From Polyangiaceae bacterium (GTDB lineage: Bacteria; Myxococcota_A; Polyangia; Polyangiales; Polyangiaceae), in contig JAFGIS010000371.1 in NCBI GenBank assembly GCA_016929495.1, forward strand, positions 1-37,195: a DNA stretch of 37,195 nt. Direction: 5' to 3'. The notes beneath the pieces were generated by a model. It saw nothing but the letters and a program-made list of their open reading frames with translations. It ran no database searches and was not told where the DNA came from. Positions 26,452 through 34,413 of the stretch are shown piece after piece (positions within the stretch are counted from its first letter, which is position 1; the number at the start of each line of letters is the position of its first letter). A program made the position numbers and the translations under genes.

Positions 26452-27759
26452 ATGCACGTCGGGCTTGTCATTCCGAGAAGCTGCGTCTTCGGGCGCAGCG
26501 CCGAGCTCCGAAGGTACTTCGAGGGACATCCTTCCGCCGCGGCGTATGCCCAGCAATGGGCCGGCATTGGCACCGGCCTACTTACCGTCGCAGCTCTGAC
26601 ACCGAACGGCCACCAAGTGGAGCTGATTGACGAGAACTCCGAGACCATCGACTTCGACAGGCCCTACGACCTCGTGGGGATAACCGCCATGACGCAGCAG
26701 GCCACGCGCGCCTATCAGATCGCGGACGAGTTCAGACGGCGTGGCGTGACGGTGGTGCTCGGTGGCATCCACGCGACGGCTCTTCCCGAAGAGGCCAAGC
26801 AGCATGCGGACAGCGTGGTGGTGGGCGAAGCAGAGTACACCTGGCCCGAACTCGTGGCGGACGTTCAGCGCGGAAGGCTGCAGGAATTCTACCGCTCGCT
26901 CCGGCCCGTGGATCTCAGAGACTCGCCCGTGCCGCGATACGAGCTGCTGAGCGACAGGTCCACGCCAATCATATGGCTACAGACCAGCAGGGGCTGTCCG
27001 CATGACTGCGAGTTCTGCGCAGCTTCCAGGCTTCTCGGAGTGAAGTACCGCCAGAAGTCCGCGGCGCAGACCATAGCTGAGCTACACGACCTCATGGACC
27101 GTGTCACGAGCTTCAGACTCCACTTCGCTGACGACAACCTGTTCGCGAACCCCAAGCACTGGCAGCCCGTTCTGGAGCACCTTCGAGAGCTCAACCTGCG
27201 CTGGTGGGCACAAACGGACATCTCGGTTGCCGAGCATGACGATTTGCTGAAGCTGCTTGCCAAGAGTGGCTGCACGTCGCTCTTCCTCGGCCTCGAGAGT
27301 CCGAACCCGGCGGCACTTCGGGGCATAGACCGAAGAGACTGGAAATCCAGGCGAGCGACCAGGTATGCCGAGCATCTCCGAAGAATCCAATCGCACGGGA
27401 TAGGCGTCCACGGGGCGTTCATTGCCGGCCTGGACACGGACGATGCGTCGGTATTCGCGCAACTGATTGACTTCGTCGAGTCCAACCACCTCTATGCGAT
27501 TCAGCTCACCATCCTCACCCCGTTTCCCGCGACTCGACTCCGGGCGAGGCTCCTTCGTGAAGGCAGAATCCTGGACACCAGCTGGGACAACTACACAGCT
27601 TGGGACGTAAACTTCATCCCGAGGAATATGACCGCCGAGGAGCTCCGGAAGGGGGTTCTGACCGTCTACGAACACGTCACATCGAGGGAGTTCTTCCTAC
27701 GGAACATGCACTACTTCAAGGAGATTCACAAAGGTCTGATGCGTGAGTCACGGCCGTGA
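26452..27759 (+). CDS. B12-binding-type radical SAM protein
   Basis: This 435-residue protein has a Rossmann-like N-terminal domain of the cobalamin-binding type (about 1-150; PYDLVGITAM, VTVVLGGIHATALPEEA, VVVGEAEYTWPEL). A radical SAM core follows with the cluster motif CPHDCEFC (Cys182, Cys186, Cys189, in the CxxxCxxC spacing). Later signatures include FADDNLF, LFLGLESP and GIGVHGAFIAGLDTD, typical of the BchE/hopanoid-methylase-like group. The classic DxHxxG cobalamin motif is not evident, so B12 binding is uncertain. Such enzymes catalyse methylation, cyclisation or other radical chemistry on lipids and tetrapyrroles. A good ribosome-binding site (GAGG, 6 nt) precedes ATG 26452. It is the last gene of the plus-strand set and converges on the hybrid kinase gene. 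Confidence 0.9.
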   Translation: MHVGLVIPRSCVFGRSAELRRYFEGHPSAAAYAQQWAGIGTGLLTVAALTPNGHQVELIDENSETIDFDRPYDLVGITAMTQQATRAYQIADEFRRRGVTVVLGGIHATALPEEAKQHADSVVVGEAEYTWPELVADVQRGRLQEFYRSLRPVDLRDSPVPRYELLSDRSTPIIWLQTSRGCPHDCEFCAASRLLGVKYRQKSAAQTIAELHDLMDRVTSFRLHFADDNLFANPKHWQPVLEHLRELNLRWWAQTDISVAEHDDLLKLLAKSGCTSLFLGLESPNPAALRGIDRRDWKSRRATRYAEHLRRIQSHGIGVHGAFIAGLDTDDASVFAQLIDFVESNHLYAIQLTILTPFPATRLRARLLREGRILDTSWDNYTAWDVNFIPRNMTAEELRKGVLTVYEHVTSREFFLRNMHYFKEIHKGLMRESRP

Positions 27760-27824
27760 TCGCCGGACATGTTCGCCCAAGCGCGACGTCCCCAAGCCCC
27801 GCCTTTCTGCCATCCGTTTGAGTA

Positions 27825-27843
27825 GTCAGCGTCTGCCGCTGAC
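27825..27843. terminator. Hairpin between convergent genes
   Basis: GTCAGCG (27825-27831) and CGCTGAC (27837-27843) form a perfect 7-bp stem with a 5-nt loop, directly against the stop codon of the minus-strand kinase and 65 bp after the radical SAM stop. No T-run follows on either strand, so it is at best a weak bidirectional terminator. Confidence 0.35.
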
Positions 27844-30834
27844 CTACCCAGACGCCGACCCGAAAGGCGACGCGTCAGGAGCGGTTGCTGCTCGCGACGG
27901 CGGCGGCGACGCCAAAGGCAAGCGCACGCGGAAGGTGCTGCCGTGGTGCTCCACACTCTCGACTGTGAGTGCCCCCCCAGCCTGGGACACGACCTGATAG
28001 GCAATGGCGAGGCCTAGGCCAAGTCCCTGGCCTGGAGCCTTGGTCGTGTAGAAAGGAACGAAGATGCGCCCGACTTGGTCGCGTGGAATCCCCGGACCAT
28101 CGTCCAGCACCTCGAGAACCAGGGAGCCGCCGTCCACGCGCGTACGGATGGTGACATGTCCGCCAGGACCCACTGCGTCCAAGGCGTTCTGCCAAAGACT
28201 CGTGAGCGCACGCTGCATCTCGTCCGGAATGCACCTGACCTCTGCGCCGCCGCTTCCGAGTTCCAGCTCGACATGGATCTCGTTGTCATTCAGCGGGGAC
28301 AGCAGCGGCGCCATGTCTCGGATCATCGTGTCGAGACACGTTGGCGTCGGTTCGCTCGGGTAGCCCTCTCGTGCATACTTGCGGACAAGCTCCACGATTC
28401 GGTTGATACGTTCTATTCCCTTGCCGGCGATCTGGTACATGTGCTCGATCTTGTGCTGAGAGGCCAGCGCGATGCCCTGGAGTGTGGCGTCTCCGTGCGG
28501 CTCGGATGCTGCCTTGTGGACGCGGGCTGTCGCTTCGCGGATGACGAACAAGGCGGTGCGTATGTAGTTGAGCGGATTGTGGATCTCGTGAGCGAGCCCA
28601 GCGCTGATCAGTTCCAGGCTCTTGACCTGCTCACGTACGGTGTACGATAGCTGTTGCCCGCGCTGTTCGAGCAGTCGAGCTACTGCCGAGCGTAGCTCCC
28701 GGGGGCTGAACGGTTTGTTGAGGTAGATTTCGGCGCCCGCTTCGCGCGCGTCGATTCGGTCTTGCACCTCTGCTTTGGCCGTCAGCATGATAACTGGGAT
28801 GCGCTGCGTACGCGCATCAGCGCGGAGCGCTCGAACCAGCGAGAGCCCATCCATCTCCGGCATCATGTAGTCGGTCACAATCACGTCGGGCAGCTCCCGG
28901 CTCGCCAGCTCGAAGCCCTTCTTGCCATCTTGAGCCAGGTACACCTCGTGTTCCTCCCTCAGCTGCAGGCTCACGAACTCGAGCACGTCGGTGTTGTCCT
29001 CGACGACCAGCACTCTACTCACTCTCGGCCCGGTTTCGCCGCGTGCGGCCGCACGGCGCTCGGTCACTTGTTCCAGCTCGAGGAATCGATAGTCCGTGCG
29101 CTCCACGAGCAGCCGGGTCCATTCACGAGGCTCACGGTCTTCGCCGCGCCTGGCTGCCGCCGCCGGCAACGAAGATTGGCGTCGGTCTAGGATCTCCGGC
29201 CGTAGGTGCGCCGCACCGCGCCTTAGGTGCACGATGAACTCGCTACCCCGCCCTTCCTCGCTCTGCACCGTGATCCTTCCACCATGGAGTTGGACAATCT
29301 CCTTGGCCAAAGTGAGGCCGATGCCCGTTCCTCCGAAACGGCGCGTGGTCGAGGCGTCAGCCTGGCTGAAGCGTTCGAATACGCGCTCGAGCTGATCTGC
29401 TGGAATCCCGACGCCCGTATCACACACGCCAATTCGGGCCTCCGCCTCGTTCGCGTCGATCCACAGATCCACCCGTCCCCCAGCATCGGTGAACTTGAGC
29501 GCGTTCGATACTAGGTTCACGAGCACTCGCTCCATCTTCTCGAGGTCAACCTCCAAATCCGCCTCGGCGCGTCGGACTTCGAATCCCAGGGTGATGCCTT
29601 TTCTCGCAGCAAGGGGACGCGCTTGCTCGACGATCTCGGTCACCAGTCCGACGAGATCCGTTGGTTCCACGCGGAGCCGCAGGTAGTTCTCCTCGACCTT
29701 CGCGAGATCCAAGAGGTCATTGATCAACTTGAGCAGTTTCAGTGCATTGCGCTGGATAGGCCGGAGATACTCCTTCTGACGAAGCCGCAGGTTCCCGATC
29801 TCGCCCTCCAGCAGTCCTTCGAGCGGCGCCAGAATCATCGTGAGGGGAGTCCGAAGCTCGTGCGTGATGTTGCTGAAGAACTGGCTCTTGATGCGGTCGA
29901 GCTCTTGAAGCTTTTTGTAGGAGGTCTCGAGTTCCGCCTGGGCGTGATGGAGCTCTGAAGTGCGTTGCTCGACCTTCTGTTCGAGATTCACGTTCAGGTC
30001 CTCAATCTCGGCGGAGGCCTTTCGCACCTCATCGTACTTGCGCTCGAGGTCCTGCATCGAGCTCTTGAGCTTCGCGTTTTGGAGGCTACTGAATCGCGCG
30101 AAGTCACGCGCATCGCGCTGCAGAGCCCAGACTCGCGTCGCGAGGAATCCGCCCAGCGCGCAGAGTGCTGCCAGCAACCAGCGGGGATCGGCGCCCAAGG
30201 CCCCAGAAATCGCCCAAGCGCCCAGGGCAGCTGCCATGGCGACGGCCAATGCCGGGACCGTAGTCGACCGCTTGATCCACGTAATCCGGTAGTGGCAACA
30301 TGCTCCTCCCCGCGCACAGCACTCTTCTTCCACAACCTCCGCCGGGGGCAGGTCCCAGAACAACGGCGTTGCGACCATCTGACCACGGCGGTTATCACAC
30401 ACATACCGATGCTCATCGGCTGCGTACCACTTGAGTATGGCCTCGCTCCTGCCGATGGCAGTGTACTCGACTCTTGCATTCTTGTTGAAGTCCGCGACCG
30501 TCTCGGCTGCAACGCGGTAGGCTAGACCGGGACTGCCCACGGCGCGAAACAGGAAGTAGATGGCCCCCCAGGCTTCTGGATCTGCGGCCAGAAGGCCGCT
30601 CTCGTAAGGCGCCTTCGGGTTGCCCGTGACTTGAACCATCTTCTCGTAGAACCGGTTGAGCCATGCCATGCTCACCCAGTTGTTCTCGTCGGCCACGTAC
30701 TCGTAGGATAGACCGATTTCCGCGCAGAGGTTCTCGAGTGCAGCCTGTCCGACTGTGCGCTTCACGTAGAGAACCCCTGACCTGAACGCGCGTGTGTTTA
30801 CCTCTTTCTTGGTCCACTCAGCCGGTAGGGCCAT
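27844..30834 (-). CDS. Membrane hybrid sensor kinase: sensor-2TM-HK-REC-HK
   Basis: ATG 30834 with GGGTGA about 6 nt upstream gives 996 residues (GTG 30846 would add four). Residues about 1-186 form an unidentified soluble sensor ending in EEECCARGGACCHYRITW, a Cys-rich ending reminiscent of V4R-type small-molecule sensors (weak). Two membrane helices follow (about 193-238), then a coiled coil (246-312). The first kinase module has His325 in NITHELRTPL, N-box NLVSNALKF, DTGVG and GGTGIGL. The receiver has phospho-Asp655 in VTDYMMPEMDG. The second kinase module has His749 in AHEIHNPLNYI, DDGPG and GLGLGLA. Two complete kinases around one receiver is unusual. It lies beside the SRPBCC/ThDP operon and converges on the acyl-ACP reductase operon, so it may sense their product (inference). 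Confidence 0.93.
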   Translation of the reverse strand: MALPAEWTKKEVNTRAFRSGVLYVKRTVGQAALENLCAEIGLSYEYVADENNWVSMAWLNRFYEKMVQVTGNPKAPYESGLLAADPEAWGAIYFLFRAVGSPGLAYRVAAETVADFNKNARVEYTAIGRSEAILKWYAADEHRYVCDNRRGQMVATPLFWDLPPAEVVEEECCARGGACCHYRITWIKRSTTVPALAVAMAAALGAWAISGALGADPRWLLAALCALGGFLATRVWALQRDARDFARFSSLQNAKLKSSMQDLERKYDEVRKASAEIEDLNVNLEQKVEQRTSELHHAQAELETSYKKLQELDRIKSQFFSNITHELRTPLTMILAPLEGLLEGEIGNLRLRQKEYLRPIQRNALKLLKLINDLLDLAKVEENYLRLRVEPTDLVGLVTEIVEQARPLAARKGITLGFEVRRAEADLEVDLEKMERVLVNLVSNALKFTDAGGRVDLWIDANEAEARIGVCDTGVGIPADQLERVFERFSQADASTTRRFGGTGIGLTLAKEIVQLHGGRITVQSEEGRGSEFIVHLRRGAAHLRPEILDRRQSSLPAAAARRGEDREPREWTRLLVERTDYRFLELEQVTERRAAARGETGPRVSRVLVVEDNTDVLEFVSLQLREEHEVYLAQDGKKGFELASRELPDVIVTDYMMPEMDGLSLVRALRADARTQRIPVIMLTAKAEVQDRIDAREAGAEIYLNKPFSPRELRSAVARLLEQRGQQLSYTVREQVKSLELISAGLAHEIHNPLNYIRTALFVIREATARVHKAASEPHGDATLQGIALASQHKIEHMYQIAGKGIERINRIVELVRKYAREGYPSEPTPTCLDTMIRDMAPLLSPLNDNEIHVELELGSGGAEVRCIPDEMQRALTSLWQNALDAVGPGGHVTIRTRVDGGSLVLEVLDDGPGIPRDQVGRIFVPFYTTKAPGQGLGLGLAIAYQVVSQAGGALTVESVEHHGSTFRVRLPLASPPPSRAATAPDASPFGSASG

Positions 30835-30992
30835 GGCACTGCTCACCCATGCGGGGTTTCACCGGCCGCACAGCGGCCGGCGGACCTCGGGTTTGTGACT
30901 GGCGGCGATTGTAGGCGCGGTTCGTCTCGCCGGTCAATCCGGTGAGGGCGCACCTGCTTCAAGTGCTCAGAGACTCGCCCAACAGACTACCA

Positions 30993-31442
30993 TCAGGCGT
31001 CGCCGCCAATCCCTCGCACCAGCCCCTGAAGCATGACCTCGAGGTTCTCGATCATCTTCCGTTTGAGTATGTGGCCGACGATTTCCTCAATGATTGGAAT
31101 ACCTACCGAGTACTCGAGCTCGCACGCCACGTGAACCTGGCCGGTCGCCTTGGTAGCCACAACCTCCCAACGCCCGCGAAACACGTCGAAGTCCCCCTCT
31201 ATGCAGTCGAACTCGATGCGAAGCTCGGACGGCAGGATGGTGTCCCTTTCCGTCCAAATGAGAGGCGCTCCCTCGATCTCCGTATCCCAATGGGTGACGC
31301 GATCTCCGCCGTTCTGATCCACGATAGAGACGCAGTTCACGTTCGGCATCAGGCGCGAGTAGTTCTCCACATCCAGGACAAAGCCAAACGCCGCCTCGGG
31401 CGACTGGTCCACATCCATCTCAACACGCACGGTCTGAGTCAT
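30993..31442 (-). CDS. SRPBCC/START-fold protein (polyketide cyclase/lipid-binding type)
   Basis: This 149-residue protein has the typical SRPBCC order: VRVEMDVDQSPEAAFGFVLD, then a long hydrophobic-lined beta sheet (YSRLMPNVNCVSIVD, RGRWEVVATKA, VHVACELEYSVG) and a C-terminal helix (GHILKRKMIENLEVMLQGLV). The fold has a deep apolar cavity and includes aromatase/cyclases and lipid or quinone binders. Its start is 6 bp after the stop of the ThDP enzyme gene, so the pair is an operon. A role in binding or cyclising the carboligase product is suggested by context only. Confidence 0.85.
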   Translation of the reverse strand: MTQTVRVEMDVDQSPEAAFGFVLDVENYSRLMPNVNCVSIVDQNGGDRVTHWDTEIEGAPLIWTERDTILPSELRIEFDCIEGDFDVFRGRWEVVATKATGQVHVACELEYSVGIPIIEEIVGHILKRKMIENLEVMLQGLVRGIGGDA

Positions 31443-31448
31443 ACCCGG

Positions 31449-33353
31449 CTACTTCTCTCGCATCATCTTGGTCAGCGTCTGCACCGCGGCTCGGGTAATG
31501 GTTGGCTCGGGCAAGCGGAGATCCTTGCCTAGCATGAGCGCCCGCGGCCTAAGTGGCGGCACTTCGTCCGGATCGATGTGAATGTCCACAATCGCCGGAC
31601 GTCCGGACGCAAGCGCTGCGGCCACCGCAGGCTTGATCTCCTCCGGCCTTTCGGCGAGGAACCCCGCGCAGCCGAAGGCTTCCGCAAACTTGACGTAGTC
31701 CGGGTTCTTGAAGGCCGTGGCCACGTGCCGATCCGCGTAGTAGATGCTTTGCGCGTGGTAGACCATGTTGAGCCGCGCGTCGTTCAGTATGATCCAGACG
31801 ACGGGGATATCGTAGTTCGCCGCCGTCGAGATCTCCATTCCGTTCATCAGGAACGACCCGTCGCCGCAGATGGACACGACGGGTCGGTCGGGGGCAGCCA
31901 GCTTGCCGCCGATGCATGCGGCTACGCCGTAGCCCATGGGCTCGAAGATGTTCGCCGCGTGGAAGGACATCGGCCTCGACTTGAAGCAGCGTCCCACCCA
32001 TCGCACCGTGTGACCGGAGTCGCCGAACACGATGGTCTCGCTGGGCAGCGCTTCCTGAAGCTCTCGCATGACACGTTGCGGCTTGATGGGTACGGCGTCC
32101 GAGCCCATTTCCGGCGAATCGAAGTAGCCCCAGGACGCCTTGAGGGCAACGACCTCGTCGAGCGAGCCGTTCGGGGAGTATTCGATGTCGAGGAGCTGAT
32201 TGCGCAGCTCGGCGAGAATGCGGCGGATCGTGCCGTCGATGCCGACCGTCACCGGATAGTTCTTTCCGATTTCCAGCGGGTCGACATCGATGTGGATGAG
32301 GCTCTTGCCCGTAATGATCTCCGGGTCCCACGACAGGCTCGTCCACTCCTCGAAGTTCTCGCCGATGGCGATCACGACGTCCGCGACTTCTCTCAGATAC
32401 TTCTCCGCAGTCCGCTCTCCGACGAGACCCAAGCAGCCGAGTGCAAGCGGATGGTGCTCGTCAAAGGCCCCCTTGGCGCTCAGGGGAGTGACGACCGGGA
32501 TGCCGGCTTGCTCGGCGAGCTCCCGGAGCTGCCGCGTGGCGTCCGGGAACAGGCAACGCTGGCCAGCCAGGATCAGCGGCCTTCTCGCCCCCGCGATGAT
32601 CTCGACCGCCTGACGCACCAGCGCCGGGTCCACGTTGTTCGACCGAGTCACGCGGTAGGCGGACCGGTCCACTTCCTCGAAAGGAATGCCGTCGTAGAAC
32701 GTGTCGGACGGGATGCTGAGATTGACCGGGCCGAACCGCCCGTTGAGCGCGATCCGGAAGGCCGTGCGCAAGAGCTCCGGGATCTTGCTGGCCCTTCCGA
32801 CGGCAAGGCTGGTCTTGGTGACGTTGCGAAAGAGCTCGACCTGGTTCGGCGCCCGACCGATGCCAGAGGCCTCCTGGTGCGCCGTACGCCCGACGGTGGC
32901 AGCGGGCGTCATGCCGGTGATCACGACGACGGGTATTCCGTCCGCATAGGAGGCCGCCACGCCCGTGATGAGGTTGGTGGCTCCGGGCCCGACGGTGCCG
33001 GTGCAGACGCCCACCTGGCGAGCGACGCGGGCATAGCCGTCCGCCATGTAGGCTGCCCCCTGCTCGTGCCGGGTCAGGATGAGCTTGATCTGTCCGGAAG
33101 CGTCTGCCTCGTCGAACAACGGACAAGTGTGGCTTCCGGGGATCCCGAAGATGTATTTGACCCCTTCCTGGATCAGAATGGAGACCAGAGCCTTCACGGC
33201 CGGGACCTTCGGACCGACCCGACTGCTGGGCGGGGGCGTCGAATCTGGAATGGCGTCAGTGTTTCCGGAGATACCCCCGGCCTGCGTTTGCTCTGTGACC
33301 GGTCGCGGCCCGGATGCGTGCGCCGGTCGTCGGCGCCCCGAAAAATCGCTCAT
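31449..33353 (-). CDS. ThDP-dependent acetolactate-synthase-like carboligase
   Basis: The enzyme is a member of the ThDP acetolactate synthase/pyruvate decarboxylase family. ATG 33353 (GGAG about 7 nt upstream) gives 634 residues; the open frame continues to 33581 but that part looks non-coding. Residues 1-50 are a Pro/Ser/Gly-rich extension absent from ordinary acetolactate synthases (about 550-570 residues). The ThDP-activating Glu is Glu97 (LILTRHEQGAAYMADGYAR). The ThDP/Mg motif starts GDG (497-499) and ends with Asn524-Asp525 (usual NN). The region after it (DARLNMVYHAQSIYYADR) lacks the Trp used by true acetolactate synthases to select 2-ketobutyrate. No ilvN regulatory subunit or other ilv gene is nearby, which argues for a specialised carboligase. 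It is cotranscribed with the SRPBCC gene. Confidence 0.9.
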   Translation of the reverse strand: MSDFSGRRRPAHASGPRPVTEQTQAGGISGNTDAIPDSTPPPSSRVGPKVPAVKALVSILIQEGVKYIFGIPGSHTCPLFDEADASGQIKLILTRHEQGAAYMADGYARVARQVGVCTGTVGPGATNLITGVAASYADGIPVVVITGMTPAATVGRTAHQEASGIGRAPNQVELFRNVTKTSLAVGRASKIPELLRTAFRIALNGRFGPVNLSIPSDTFYDGIPFEEVDRSAYRVTRSNNVDPALVRQAVEIIAGARRPLILAGQRCLFPDATRQLRELAEQAGIPVVTPLSAKGAFDEHHPLALGCLGLVGERTAEKYLREVADVVIAIGENFEEWTSLSWDPEIITGKSLIHIDVDPLEIGKNYPVTVGIDGTIRRILAELRNQLLDIEYSPNGSLDEVVALKASWGYFDSPEMGSDAVPIKPQRVMRELQEALPSETIVFGDSGHTVRWVGRCFKSRPMSFHAANIFEPMGYGVAACIGGKLAAPDRPVVSICGDGSFLMNGMEISTAANYDIPVVWIILNDARLNMVYHAQSIYYADRHVATAFKNPDYVKFAEAFGCAGFLAERPEEIKPAVAAALASGRPAIVDIHIDPDEVPPLRPRALMLGKDLRLPEPTITRAAVQTLTKMMREK

Positions 33354-33779
33354 CGTTCGGCTCCGTGCGTCTCGTGCCGCCGGATCCGCAGAGCACGACC
33401 CAGGCCTGAGCGCCGCTCCACCTCCGAACGGACACAACCCGACGCGGGCGAACTCGTGCGCTCTGTTGGTCGCAGCTGGCCACGGGCCGCATTTCGCATA
33501 GCATCCGACCGTAACACGACCAGCTCTCCATTTCAGCCCCGAAGTGGGCGCCCGCCGCTCGGGGCATGGCAACGCGGTCACACTGTGGTTCCACCGCCCG
33601 GAAGCAGATGTCCGATCCCCGCGGAAACATGCCGCTGGTCACTCCCGTTTCGAAGAGCGGACCACATCAGCGTTGGGCCCGCCGCAGCCGTGCCCTGAGG
33701 CACAAACCCTGCCAGGCGAGGTCGTTTCTGAGCATGTTTCAGGGCGCACAGACGAGATCATGGCGCTAGCCTTGAGCTC
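33354..33779. other. 426-bp divergent intergenic region
   Basis: This region lies between the divergent ThDP enzyme gene and the Cys-rich protein gene and should hold both promoters. The minus-strand frame of the ThDP gene is open to 33581 but reads Cys/Pro/Arg-rich and unlike the family. I see no clear promoter, repeat or RNA gene. Confidence 0.45.
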
Positions 33780-34337
33780 GTGAAGCCTGGTGTCACAGCC
33801 ATGGCAGTGTTCGGCAGGCGACGAGTAGCGTCTACCTCGTCGCGCGCAACGGCCTTCTTCATCTGGACCGTGGCCGCGTGTGGCTCGCAACGAAGCAACC
33901 ACGCCGCGGCAGCCGTAGGACTCGGCGCTGCCGTGGTCTACACGGCGGTTCATCGCGCAGCCACGGGTGACTGCTGGGCTCGATGTGGCCACGGGATGCT
34001 CTGCGACCGGAGGACCGGGCGCTGCGTCGAGGGCGAATGTGCGCCAGGCTGCCCGGTAGGGCGGCACTGCGTGCACGAGCTCGATGGGCGATCACATTGC
34101 GTCGACGAGACGCTGGCCAGGAGCTTCGGAAGACCCCTCACGACCGCTGGCGGGTCGCCGGCCACGCCGCTCGCGCCCGACGCGGGTGCGTGCACGGCCT
34201 GCGGCGATGCGTCCTCGATGGTCCAACAGGACGGCGGCTCCGACGCCGCTCCGGATGCCCCAGTCTCGCGCTCGAGCCCGGCCGGGGGCGCGGCCGCCGC
34301 TGCGATCGCGGCCGCTTCCGACGCAGGAGCCCCTTGA
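33780..34337 (+). CDS. Cys-rich exported protein, unknown function
   Basis: This is a 185-residue protein from GTG 33780; ATG 33801 is an equally good start. An Arg-rich start and hydrophobic stretch (ATAFFIWTVAACGS) suggest a signal peptide, possibly lipoprotein-type with a Cys in VAACG. The mid-part has ten Cys in a knot-like pattern (CWARCGHGMLCDRRTGRC, then ECAPGCPVGRHC), followed by a low-complexity Ala/Ser/Asp/Gly tail. Similar Cys-rich small exported proteins recur in Polyangia-type genomes, but none has a known function to my knowledge. It is followed 76 bp later by coaBC. Confidence 0.65.
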   Translation: MKPGVTAMAVFGRRRVASTSSRATAFFIWTVAACGSQRSNHAAAAVGLGAAVVYTAVHRAATGDCWARCGHGMLCDRRTGRCVEGECAPGCPVGRHCVHELDGRSHCVDETLARSFGRPLTTAGGSPATPLAPDAGACTACGDASSMVQQDGGSDAAPDAPVSRSSPAGGAAAAAIAAASDAGAP

Positions 34338-34413
34338 GCAAGTACCCTGCGCCAGCAGAGCTTGGCGTCTGGCCCCGCCCGGGTCTAAGGTCCATCGCGA
34401 ACCGAGACAAGGT

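Noticed and set aside
23567-33353. Reading the cluster as a branched-chain amino-acid operon
   Set aside because: There is no ilvN, ilvC or ilvD, and the surrounding genes are acyl-ACP and lipid related.
31578-33698. 706-codon plus-strand frame
   Set aside because: It is antisense to the ThDP enzyme, whose catalytic motifs are intact; the mirror frame is Arg/Asp-rich and featureless.
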